Below are positions 34,733 to 42,664 of a DNA stretch of 64,000 nucleotides, piece by piece. The position numbers were made by a program, and so were the translations under genes. Position 1 is the first letter of the stretch. Each line of letters begins with the position of its first letter. Location: NCBI RefSeq assembly GCF_013450155.1, contig NZ_JACCKD010000007.1, forward strand, positions 124,001 to 188,000, written 5' to 3'. Source of the stretch: Haloechinothrix aidingensis (lineage in GTDB: Bacteria > Actinomycetota > Actinomycetes > Mycobacteriales > Pseudonocardiaceae). The notes under the pieces were generated by a model. That model did no database searches. It saw only the letters and a list, made by a program, of their open reading frames with translations, and had not been told where the DNA came from.

Positions 34733-35509
34733 TCAGCCCGTCACGGGCAGCTTCGTCTCGGTCGGGACCGGCTGGGTAGCCGTCGTCCGCTCGGTGTTCT
34801 CCGGCTTCCCGGAGTCCTCGGGATCCGGCTTACTCGGGTCCAGCGGCTTCTCCGGGTCGACCACATCCTCCGGCTCATCGGGCTCGTCGGACTCGTCCTC
34901 GTCGTCCGAATCGTCCTGCTCGGCCGGCCCACCGCACGCGACACCGCCGATGGCGAACACGTAGTTCATCTCGGAGTCGTAGACGGCCAGCCCGTTGGCG
35001 GCGTCGACGCCCTCGGCGACCTGGCCCTGCTCGTGGAAGACGACCCCGTACTCCGGCTCCAGATCGGTGAAGTACTTCAGCTCACCCGGAGCAGGAAGCT
35101 CGACGTCCGCACCATTGATCGTCAAGCTGTCTGCCGTCGCTGTGCTGTCCGGACCGGCGCACTCGACCTTGAGGTTCGTCACCGAGATGGAGCCGGACTC
35201 ACCGAAGTCGTACTCGGCATAGCTCACCTCGGAAGCGGCCTCGTTCTCGCCTGCCATGACGCCTTCGACGTGAACCTCGCCGCTGTCGCCCAGCGGGATC
35301 TCCTCAGCACCCGCCGAGTCCTTGCCGCCATCAGTGGAGATGGCGAACGGACTCGGCTCATCGATGCCGGAAAGCGCCGCGTGCACGCCGAAAGCCAGCG
35401 AGGTCCCCCTGTCCACGGCAGCTGACCCCGTCGCAGCGCCGACGACGAGCGCCGCCACGGCGACCGAAGCGCCCAACGCGCTGCCACCCGCGATCGTTCG
35501 TTTCCTCAT
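34733..35509 (-). CDS. Secreted acidic protein ending in LPVTG
   Basis: A 258-residue exported protein of unknown function. A signal peptide covers residues 1 to about 32 (MRKRTIAGG, then an Ala/Val-rich core). A mature domain to about 190 includes SYAEYDFGESGSISVTNLKV and two cysteines (in VECAG and VACGG) that could form a disulfide. Then comes a Asp/Glu/Ser/Pro-rich linker, and the protein ends with TKLPVTG and the stop. LPxTG normally precedes a membrane helix for sortase sorting; here nothing follows. The ATG at 35509 has GAGAGGATC ahead; earlier in-frame starts add residues without a signal-like character. It sits between two glycan-modifying genes. Confidence 0.75.
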   Translation of the reverse strand: MRKRTIAGGSALGASVAVAALVVGAATGSAAVDRGTSLAFGVHAALSGIDEPSPFAISTDGGKDSAGAEEIPLGDSGEVHVEGVMAGENEAASEVSYAEYDFGESGSISVTNLKVECAGPDSTATADSLTINGADVELPAPGELKYFTDLEPEYGVVFHEQGQVAEGVDAANGLAVYDSEMNYVFAIGGVACGGPAEQDDSDDEDESDEPDEPEDVVDPEKPLDPSKPDPEDSGKPENTERTTATQPVPTETKLPVTG

Positions 35510-35849
35510 TGATGCTGATCCTCTCGTGGTCATCGCTGATCCTCGAAGACGAACGTCCCCGTTTCGCACTTCGATGAAGTGCCCTCGCGATACCCCCAGA
35601 TAGCCGTGAAAGCGTGTATTACACCCCAGGGTTCGCAAGCACGAGCGCACACTAACAGAACGGATGTATACACGTATTTTCCCACCCCATCAGGCGACGA
35701 TCCCGACAGAATGGGTTACGAACCGCAACAACCGGGAGCGGAGATGACATGCCGCAGAGCCGCTGCCGCGACTGGTTCTCACGAGACTTCCGCAGCGCAC
35801 GGGATCGTAACGCCGAATCCGGATGAGGAGGCGGCCGGTACAGCGCAAC
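35510..35849. other. Intergenic region, AT-rich core
   Basis: This 340-base gap lies upstream of the LPVTG-ended protein gene and after the acetyltransferase gene. Around 35610-35700 GC content drops clearly (runs such as GTATTACACC and TGTATACACGTATTTT), marking a likely promoter for the secreted protein. An open frame of about 100 codons on the plus strand has no coding character. No repeat or RNA gene is seen. Confidence 0.5.
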
Positions 35850-37160
35850 TCATTCGATCGGGTTGTCTGCGAGCGTCTTCGTGACGGTATCGATGATGTC
35901 GGGATCGACGATCGCGTGATCGTCCGGGACCAGTGTGCGTTCGGCGATCTGCACGGCGACGATCTCCTTGTCCACCAGCATGTCGGCGACGGCCTGCCCG
36001 CCGTCCTCGCGCAGGTTGTCGTGATGGAGCACGGTCAGGTCCGCGAACGAGGCCGCCAGATAGGGCAGGGCACGGATGGTGAAGGAGTCGCCGAGCAGCA
36101 TCGCGGGCCGGTCGACCATTCCCGGCACGGCCGTGGAACCGATGTCGAGCGGCGTGCGGAAATCCTCGCCGACCTCGCGGGTACGGTCACCCTCGCCGTC
36201 CGGTTCGAGACGATAGCTGCGACCTTCCACCTCGCCACTGCGACCGATCATCGGAGGCAGGTCGGCCGGTCCGCTCCAGCCACCGTCGACCCCGATCTCC
36301 CATTGCCTGCTGATGCCCGGTTCGACGGCCTCGGCCAACGCCCGCGCCATCGCCACACCCCCTTCGTCGCCCCAGTGCGAGTCCAGACGCGGGTAAACCG
36401 GTACGCCGAGAACCTCTCCCCACCGTTCGAGTTCCGCGCGCAGGTCGAGAAGGTAGTCCTCGGCCTCGATCCGGCGCCAGAACTCCTGGTTCACGTCGGT
36501 GACACAGTCCCGCTCCGCGTAGGAATCCGGCAGGTGGTCGGGCACGACGGTGAGCTTGTCCGGGGCGACGACGAGCGCGAAGTCACGGCCGCTGGCCTCG
36601 ACCCCGTCGCGGAGCCGGCGCAACCGCGCACGCATCTCGTCGAAATCGTGCTGCTCATCGCACCTGCTGTCGATCTCGAGTCCCAGGTAGAGCCAACCGT
36701 CCGTGCCTTCCACCACCCGGGGCGCGGCATGACCACCGGTCTCGTTCCCGGCCGCGTCCTCACCGGCCGCGTCCTCGTCCGGCCGCTGGTCGCCGGGCAG
36801 CGGCACGCCCTCGGATCCGTCGCCGAGCGGGGGTGGCTCTCCGAACAGCCCCCTGCTGACCGTATCGGCCACCGTGATGGCCCCGTCCCGGAACGGCAGG
36901 TGGTCGACCGCCCACGGCGCCATACCGGTGAAGAATCCCCAGCCGGCCGACGGGCTCGGGAACGGGGTCAGCTCCCGGTTCTCGATCTCGGCGGCACGGG
37001 CGCCGAGCCCGTAGGTCACGACCGGGGCGGCGAAGAACACGGCGGCACAGACAAGGGCCAGCCACTGCCTGGTCGCGTGCCGTGGCCGGTACAGCACGTG
37101 CTGGCGCGGCAGCCAGGACTCGTGCACCGGTGGCAGCGTCCGCTGCGCCCCCCTGTTCAT
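35850..37160 (-). CDS. AlgX/AlgJ-like SGNH O-acetyltransferase
   Basis: A 436-residue membrane-anchored protein: one N-terminal helix (about residues 33-52) and an extracytoplasmic SGNH-hydrolase-like domain. The family motifs are visible: PFPSPSAGWGFFTGMAPWAVDHLPFRDGAI (shared opening of AlgX/AlgJ), GWLYLGLEI near 160, RLDSHWGDEGG near 258 (the Asp/His of the catalytic triad), and LLGDSFTIRALPYLAASF near 353 (the nucleophile Ser). Family members acetylate exported polysaccharides such as alginate, usually with a membrane O-acyltransferase partner. Acyltransferase-3 proteins nearby could supply the acyl group. The ATG at 37160 opens MNRGAQRTLPP; upstream frame looks non-coding. Confidence 0.85.
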   Translation of the reverse strand: MNRGAQRTLPPVHESWLPRQHVLYRPRHATRQWLALVCAAVFFAAPVVTYGLGARAAEIENRELTPFPSPSAGWGFFTGMAPWAVDHLPFRDGAITVADTVSRGLFGEPPPLGDGSEGVPLPGDQRPDEDAAGEDAAGNETGGHAAPRVVEGTDGWLYLGLEIDSRCDEQHDFDEMRARLRRLRDGVEASGRDFALVVAPDKLTVVPDHLPDSYAERDCVTDVNQEFWRRIEAEDYLLDLRAELERWGEVLGVPVYPRLDSHWGDEGGVAMARALAEAVEPGISRQWEIGVDGGWSGPADLPPMIGRSGEVEGRSYRLEPDGEGDRTREVGEDFRTPLDIGSTAVPGMVDRPAMLLGDSFTIRALPYLAASFADLTVLHHDNLREDGGQAVADMLVDKEIVAVQIAERTLVPDDHAIVDPDIIDTVTKTLADNPIE

Positions 37161-37319
37161 CGGTGTCCAGCGTAGCGCGGGGCCGCGCAGTGCGGGCGGG
37201 GGTCGGCACACAACGCCCTGCCGGCACCCCTCGCGAGCCGCACCCGCACGGTTCGCTGGGCAGCACGGCCCCACGCGCTACCGTGTTCGCACCCGATCGC
37301 GGAATTTGGAGGAGGTCCG

Positions 37320-38681
37320 ATGCCTGGTCGCACGAAGTACCTGCTGGACGAGACCGACATGCCGACCCAGTGGTACAACATCGCCCCGGATCTGCCGGAG
37401 CCTCCGCCGCCCCCGTTGCACCCGGGGACCGGTGAGCCTGCCGGCCCGGACGACCTGGCGCCACTGTTCCCGCAGGAGCTCATCGCCCAGGAGGTCAGCG
37501 ACCAGAGCTACGTCGACATCCCGGGTGCGGTGCTCGACGTGTACCGGCTGTGGCGCCCCTCCCCGCTGTTCCGTGCCCGCAGGCTGGAGAAGGCGCTCGG
37601 CACGCCTGCCCGGATCTACTACAAGTACGAGGGGGTCAGCCCCGTCGGGTCGCACAAACCCAACACGGCTGTCCCGCAGGCGTACTACAACGCCGCAGAG
37701 GGCATCACGCGGCTCACCACCGAGACCGGCGCCGGGCAGTGGGGCAGCGCGCTCGCCTTCGCCTGCGCCACCTACGGGCTGGACTGCGAGGTGTGGCAGG
37801 TACGGGCGTCCTACGACCAGAAGCCCTACCGCAAGCTGATGATGGAGACCTACGGCGCGACTCTGCACCCCAGCCCCTCCGAGCTGACCGGGGCGGGGCG
37901 CGCCGTACTCGCCGAACATCCCGACTCCACGGGCAGTCTCGGGATCGCGATCAGCGAGGCGGTGGAGATGGCAGCCGCCGACCAGGGCGCCCGGTACGCG
38001 CTCGGCAGCGTGCTCAACCACGTACTGATGCACCAGACGGTGATCGGGGAGGAGGCGCTGCGGCAGTTCGAGCTCGCCGAGGACACCCCGGATGTGCTCA
38101 TCGGCTGCACCGGAGGCGGCTCGAACTTCGGCGGGCTGGCGTTCCCGTTCCTGCGCGAGAAGCTGGCCGGGCGGTCCGGAGTCGACATCCGCGCCGTCGA
38201 GCCCGCGGCCTGCCCGACATTGACCAGGGGGACCTACGCCTACGACTTCGGCGACACAGCGGGACTCACGCCGCTGCTCAAGATGCACACCCTTGGTCAC
38301 GAGTTCATCCCGGACCCGATCCACGCCGGGGGCCTGCGCTACCACGGCATGGCCCCGCTGCTCTCGCACATCTACGAGCTCGGGTTGATCGGCGCGCAAG
38401 CGATCGGGCAGCGGGAATGCTTCGCGGCGGGGGTGCAGTTCGCCCGGACCGAGGGGGTCATCCCCGCTCCGGAACCCACCCATGCGCTGGCCGCCTCCAT
38501 CCAGGAGGCCCTGCGCTGCAAGGAGACCGGCGAGTCCAAGGCCATTCTCACCGCGCTGTGCGGGCACGCGCACCTGGACCTACCTGCCTACGGTGCCTAC
38601 CTGTCCGGCGCGATGACCGACAACGAGCTGTCCGAGTCCGACCTCGAACAGTCGCTGGCCGGGCTCCCTGCCGGCGGCTGA
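37320..38681 (+). CDS. TrpB2-type pyridoxal-phosphate enzyme (tryptophan synthase beta-like)
   Basis: A 453-residue protein of the TrpB2 subgroup, longer than canonical TrpB and with the extended N-terminus [20 protein letters not shown] typical of that group. The PLP lysine is Lys113 in [11 protein letters not shown], the phosphate loop is [11 protein letters not shown] near 263, and the C-terminal half carries [19 protein letters not shown]. TrpB2 enzymes use serine and indole and often act without TrpA; some may use other substrates. No trpA or other trp gene is nearby, supporting a stand-alone role. The start ATG follows TTTGGAGGAGGTCCG, a very strong ribosome site. Confidence 0.93.
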   Translation: MPGRTKYLLDETDMPTQWYNIAPDLPEPPPPPLHPGTGEPAGPDDLAPLFPQELIAQEVSDQSYVDIPGAVLDVYRLWRPSPLFRARRLEKALGTPARIYYKYEGVSPVGSHKPNTAVPQAYYNAAEGITRLTTETGAGQWGSALAFACATYGLDCEVWQVRASYDQKPYRKLMMETYGATLHPSPSELTGAGRAVLAEHPDSTGSLGIAISEAVEMAAADQGARYALGSVLNHVLMHQTVIGEEALRQFELAEDTPDVLIGCTGGGSNFGGLAFPFLREKLAGRSGVDIRAVEPAACPTLTRGTYAYDFGDTAGLTPLLKMHTLGHEFIPDPIHAGGLRYHGMAPLLSHIYELGLIGAQAIGQRECFAAGVQFARTEGVIPAPEPTHALAASIQEALRCKETGESKAILTALCGHAHLDLPAYGAYLSGAMTDNELSESDLEQSLAGLPAGG

Positions 38682-38696
38682 CGGGATCCGCTCGCG

Positions 38697-38731
38697 TGGG
38701 CCCCGCGCGGCCCTCTCCCGTGCGGGGTCCA
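38697..38731. terminator. Hairpin between convergent trpB2-like and EphD-like genes
   Basis: TGGGCCCCGC (38697-38706) pairs with GCGGGGTCCA (38722-38731) as a 10-bp stem with one G-U pair and a 15-base loop, between two converging genes. A terminator is likely, with no T-tract. Confidence 0.55.
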
Positions 38732-38777
38732 CGGTGGCGGCGTCCGCCGCTTCGTGGTTTCCGGTTATGCCGTCCGG

Positions 38778-40550
38778 CTACGCGACCTCGAGCTTGGCAG
38801 CGGCGCGCAGTGTCGCGGGCGAGACCCGCGACAGCAGGTATGTCACCTTCGCCTCCGGGGTCACCGGCACGACCGGCTTGCCACGCTCCACAGCGCGCAC
38901 GATCTCGGTGGCGACCCGCCGCGGTGTGAAGTTCCGCCGCGCGTACAGGCCGGTGGCACGGTCGCGCTTGCGCCCCTGCTCCGCCTCGCCGGCTCCGGCG
39001 AACGTAGCTGTACGGGTGATGTTGGTGCTGACGACGCCGGGGCAGATGGTGGACACCCCGATCGCGTGCCCGTCCAGCTCGCCGCGCAGGCAGTCGGAAA
39101 GCATGTACACGGCGGCCTTGCTGGTCGCGTAGGCGGGCAAATCCCTCGTCGGCAGGTAGGCGGCCATCGATGCGACGTTGACGATGTAGCCGCCCTCGCC
39201 ACGCTCGACCATCCGTTCGCCGAACGCCCGGCAGCCGTGGATCACGCCCCACAGGTTCACATCGAGTACGCGGTGCCAGTCCTTCGTGGTGGTCTCCAGG
39301 AACGGGCCGCCGTGCCCGATACCGGCGTTGTTCACCACGATGTCGGGCACCCCGTGCCGCGCTGTCACTTCCGCCGCGAAGTCCCGCACCGCGCTCTCGT
39401 CCGTCACGTCGAGGCCGTAGCCGTAACCGCGGGAGCCGAGCACCCCGACCAGCTCGGCCGTGCGCCGCGCGGCCCCCTCGTCGATATCGGAGGCGACGAC
39501 CTCGGCGCCGGCCTCGGCGAAGGACAGTGCGGTTTCCCTGCCGATGCCGCTACCCGCACCGGTCACCACGACGAGGTGGTCGGCGAACCGCGCCCGGCGT
39601 ACACCGACCTGGGAGCGCCGTAAGGTCCTGGACGCGGGCTCGCCGCCGATGTGCCTGATGAACTCCGTGGCCATCCGCGCGATCGCCGCGGGATGCGTCA
39701 GCGGGACCCAGTGCCCGGCCTGCACCGTGCGCCGCCACAGCCGGGGCGCCCAGCGTTCGACGCCTTCGGTGAGCGCCTCGGTGACGTAGTGGTCCCCGGA
39801 CGGCTGGATGAGCTGCACGGGAAGCCCGGTCGCGCGCTCCCGTGCACCGCGACCGACCCGTCCCAGCATGTTCGCCCGGTACAGCGCGATGCCCCGGACC
39901 GCGTCCGAGCGCAGCGTCGGTGCCGGATGCCCGGCCGTCGGCGGAACCCCCTCCACCTTCTCCAGCACGCGTGCCCAGCGGCGCGCCAGCCACAGCCGCC
40001 ACACGGCCGGTGCCAGTAGCGGTAGCTGGAAGATCAGGATGTACCAGGAGTGGAGTAGCTGACCCGCCAGCTTGCGCAGGTTCCCCGGGGTCGGGCGGGA
40101 CAGCCGCTGCCGCACCTGGTGGCCCACGTGGTCGAGGCACGGTCCGGAGATCGAGGTGAACGAGGCGATGCGCCGTTCGGCACCGGGATCGGTGACCGCC
40201 TCCCAGGACTGGATCGATCCCCAGTCGTGCGCGACGACATGTACCGGTTCGTCCGGGCTCACCGCGTCGGCCACCGCGAACAGGTCGGCGGCCAGCAGGT
40301 CCAGCCGGTAGTCGCGAACCGCTCGCGGCGCCGAGGACTGCCCCGCGCCGCGCACGTCGTAGGTGACGACGTGGAACGACTCCGCCAGCAGCGCCGCCAC
40401 CCCGTCCCACACCGAGTGCGTGTCCGGGTAGCCGTGCACCAGCAGTACCGTCTCGTTGCCCGGATCACCGTGCTCGTATACCGCGAGCCGGACACCGGCC
40501 GACTCGACGATCCGGTCCGCCTCCACACGGCCGGGGTCCCCTCTACTCAT
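38778..40550 (-). CDS. EphD-like fusion: alpha/beta hydrolase plus short-chain dehydrogenase
   Basis: A 590-residue two-domain protein. Residues 1 to about 300 are an epoxide-hydrolase-type alpha/beta hydrolase: VLLVHGYPDTHSVWDGVA (oxyanion HGYP), nucleophile Asp109 in VAHDWGS, and the His in AGHWVPLTHP. Residues about 320-590 are an SDR reductase: VVTGAGSGIGRET near 325, NNAGIGHGG, and YATSK with the catalytic Tyr near 470. Length and order match mycobacterial EphD (Rv2214c family), linked to lipid epoxide processing. The ATG at 40550 overlaps the M24 gene's stop (ATGA), so the two genes form an operon. Physiologically a hydroxy/keto-fatty acid or detoxified epoxide product is plausible. Confidence 0.9.
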   Translation of the reverse strand: MSRGDPGRVEADRIVESAGVRLAVYEHGDPGNETVLLVHGYPDTHSVWDGVAALLAESFHVVTYDVRGAGQSSAPRAVRDYRLDLLAADLFAVADAVSPDEPVHVVAHDWGSIQSWEAVTDPGAERRIASFTSISGPCLDHVGHQVRQRLSRPTPGNLRKLAGQLLHSWYILIFQLPLLAPAVWRLWLARRWARVLEKVEGVPPTAGHPAPTLRSDAVRGIALYRANMLGRVGRGARERATGLPVQLIQPSGDHYVTEALTEGVERWAPRLWRRTVQAGHWVPLTHPAAIARMATEFIRHIGGEPASRTLRRSQVGVRRARFADHLVVVTGAGSGIGRETALSFAEAGAEVVASDIDEGAARRTAELVGVLGSRGYGYGLDVTDESAVRDFAAEVTARHGVPDIVVNNAGIGHGGPFLETTTKDWHRVLDVNLWGVIHGCRAFGERMVERGEGGYIVNVASMAAYLPTRDLPAYATSKAAVYMLSDCLRGELDGHAIGVSTICPGVVSTNITRTATFAGAGEAEQGRKRDRATGLYARRNFTPRRVATEIVRAVERGKPVVPVTPEAKVTYLLSRVSPATLRAAAKLEVA

Positions 40551-41407
40551 GCGGCCTCCATCGCCTGCCAGCGCCGCACGTGCGGCAGATCGTCGTCGAG
40601 CCAGTAGGCCGGGTTGGCGGGGTCTCCCGTGACCACGAGCAGCTCCTCGTACTTGATCCCGACATCGCGGAAACCGATGTGCGGCTCGACCGCCCACAAC
40701 CCCGGCGTGGGTGCGTGTGCCGAGGCGTGCTTGTCCGCCCACAACGGCGACCGGCCGTGCAGCCGCTCGGAGATCAGCTCGCGTCCGAGTGTCTGCAGCG
40801 TCCGGATACCGAAACCGAACAGGGTGACACCCTTCGGGCCGATGGCGTGCTGCCGGGTGACCTGATGACCGATCACCCGGCCCGGGTAGACCTGGTGACG
40901 GTTGTCGAAACCGTGCCGCGCGATCAGGGCATCGACCTGCTTGTAGATCTCGTCGAGCGCGTGACCCTCCCGCACCAGCCGCAGGATGAGCTCGCGGTAC
41001 TCACGCAGGTCGGCGCAGAGCCGGTCCCAGATCCGGTTCTCGCCGACCCTGCCCCCGTAGCCGATGTCGGCGGTGTAGCCGTCGATGATGGGCGCGCAGT
41101 CGAGCACGAACGGCATGCCCTCGCGCAGCACCCTGTTGCTGGGGAAGAACTGGAACGGCACCCGGAAGCCGCGAAACGCGGTGCGGTCGCCGAACCACGC
41201 GAACGGGACGTGGAAGAAGTCCTCGACGCCGCCTGCGATCAGTCTGCGGCGCAGTTCCGCTGCGGCCTGCCGCTCGGTGACACCGGGCTCCAGCCAGGCG
41301 GCGGTCTCTTCAGCACACCGGTACGCGAGCTGCTGCACCTCGCGAAACCGCTCGAGGTCACGCTCCGAGAAGTCCAGTTGCGTGCTCGGCATCGGCGCTC
41401 CGCTCAT
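40547..41407 (-). CDS. M24-family metallopeptidase (Xaa-Pro aminopeptidase-like)
   Basis: A 286-residue pita-bread-fold protein. The metal ligands are in their usual order: Asp in FVLDCAPIIDG, Asp in TADIGYGG, His in VIGHQVTRQH, Glu in WAVEPHIGF, and the final Glu in GIKYEELLVVTG. It lacks the N-terminal domain of full Xaa-Pro peptidases, as do many actinobacterial paralogues, and the insertion around GIRTLQTLGRELISERLHG is unusual. The substrate is unknown; some M24-like proteins are not peptidases. It is the first gene of the pair with the EphD-like fusion. Confidence 0.85.
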   Translation of the reverse strand: MSGAPMPSTQLDFSERDLERFREVQQLAYRCAEETAAWLEPGVTERQAAAELRRRLIAGGVEDFFHVPFAWFGDRTAFRGFRVPFQFFPSNRVLREGMPFVLDCAPIIDGYTADIGYGGRVGENRIWDRLCADLREYRELILRLVREGHALDEIYKQVDALIARHGFDNRHQVYPGRVIGHQVTRQHAIGPKGVTLFGFGIRTLQTLGRELISERLHGRSPLWADKHASAHAPTPGLWAVEPHIGFRDVGIKYEELLVVTGDPANPAYWLDDDLPHVRRWQAMEAA

Positions 41408-41498
41408 CAGGGGCTCATCGGGCTAACCACCAGTAACATACTGATAGTAGGTTAGCCCCGGAACACGTGTGATGTCGAGAAGTCCGCCACCGATGTGC

Positions 41499-41558
41499 GA
41501 GCCGAAGGTGGCCTCCGCTCCATAGAAGGAGCCGAACGTGACATTCGGCTCCCACCTG
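41499..41558. repeat. Degenerate 30-bp tandem repeat with hairpin
   Basis: Two 30-base units both starting GAGCCGAA (41499 and 41529) lie between the M24 and purM genes. The second contains GAGCCGAA-CGTGACA-TTCGGCTC (41529-41551), a perfect 8-bp stem that could end the purM transcript. It lies downstream of purM on the minus strand. Confidence 0.5.
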
Positions 41559-41564
41559 ACGGGG

Positions 41565-42638
41565 TCAGAAGCGGGGGTGGTCGCCGCGCAGAACCGCGCG
41601 TTCGCTGTCGGAGTTCTCGGTGGGGCGGATGTCGCCGAGCACCCAGGCCGGGATGTGCCGTGCGGTGAGCACGGCGAGGGCGCGGTCGACATCCTCCGCG
41701 GCGATCACCGCGACCATCCCCACCCCCATGTTGAAGGTGCGTTCCATCTCCTCGGGATCGATGCGGCCACGCTGCGCGATCATCCCGAAGACCGGCTGCG
41801 GGGTCCAGCTGTCCCTCTCCAGGATGGCGACCAGGCCTTTCGGCATGACCCGTGCCAGGTTGGCTGCCAGGCCACCACCGGTGACGTGCGCGAACGTGCG
41901 CACGTTCGTCTCCGCGATCAGCGAAAGGCACTCCCGCGCGTACACCTTGGTCGGCTCGAGCAGCTCCTCGCCCAGCGTGCGGCCGAGCTCCTCGACATGG
42001 CCGTCCAGCGGCATGCGGGCGTCCTCCAGCAGCACCTTGCGTGCCAGCGAGTACCCGTTCGAGTGCAGGCCGGACGAGCCGAGCCCGATGGCGACGTCGC
42101 CGGGACGCACCCGATCCGGCCCGAGGACGTCCGCGGCCTCCACCACACCGACGCCGGTGGCCGAGATGTCGTAGTCGTCCTCGGCCATCATCCCGGGATG
42201 CTCGGCCGTCTCCCCGCCGAGCAACGCGCATCCCGCCTGCACGCATCCCTCGGAGATACCGGCGACGATGTCGGCCACCCTTCCGGGTACCACCTTGCCG
42301 ACCGCGATGTAGTCCTGCAGGAACAGCGGTTCGGCACCCGTGACGACGAGGTCGTCGGCGACCATGGCGACGAGATCGATGCCGATCGTGTCGTGCTTGT
42401 CCATCGCCTTCGCGACCATGATCTTGGTACCCACCCCGTCCGTGGAGGAGGCCAGCACAGGCTCGGTCCACCGGTCGAGCTTGAGCGAGAACAGGCCGGC
42501 GAAACCGCCGACCCCGCCGTGCACCTCCGGTCGCGTGGCACGGGCCGCATGTGTCTTGATCAGTTCAACGGCGTCGTCACCGGCCTGGATGTCGACGCCT
42601 GCTGCTGCATACGTTGCCTTGTTCGGCGGGGTGGTCAC
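41565..42638 (-). CDS. purM: Phosphoribosylformylglycinamidine cyclo-ligase
   Basis: A 357-residue AIR synthetase, fifth step of purine synthesis (FGAM plus ATP to AIR). Family landmarks: ATYAAAGVDIQAGDDAVELI at the start, LASSTDGVGTKIMVA, DLVAMVADDLVVTGAEPLFL, LLGGETAEHPGMM, and HVTGGGLAANLARVMP. It starts at a GTG with CGGAGC ahead, 26 bases after purF on the same strand, so purF-purM form an operon. The rest of the purine genes in this window (purSQL) lie about 9 kb away. Confidence 0.96.
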   Translation of the reverse strand: MTTPPNKATYAAAGVDIQAGDDAVELIKTHAARATRPEVHGGVGGFAGLFSLKLDRWTEPVLASSTDGVGTKIMVAKAMDKHDTIGIDLVAMVADDLVVTGAEPLFLQDYIAVGKVVPGRVADIVAGISEGCVQAGCALLGGETAEHPGMMAEDDYDISATGVGVVEAADVLGPDRVRPGDVAIGLGSSGLHSNGYSLARKVLLEDARMPLDGHVEELGRTLGEELLEPTKVYARECLSLIAETNVRTFAHVTGGGLAANLARVMPKGLVAILERDSWTPQPVFGMIAQRGRIDPEEMERTFNMGVGMVAVIAAEDVDRALAVLTARHIPAWVLGDIRPTENSDSERAVLRGDHPRF

Positions 42639-42664
42639 GATGCTCCGTTCCGTTCAACGACACG

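Noticed and set aside
35579-35884. Plus-strand frame of about 100 codons in the AT-rich gap
   Set aside because: It runs across the AT-rich promoter region, overlaps the acetyltransferase 3' end antisense, and has no coding bias.
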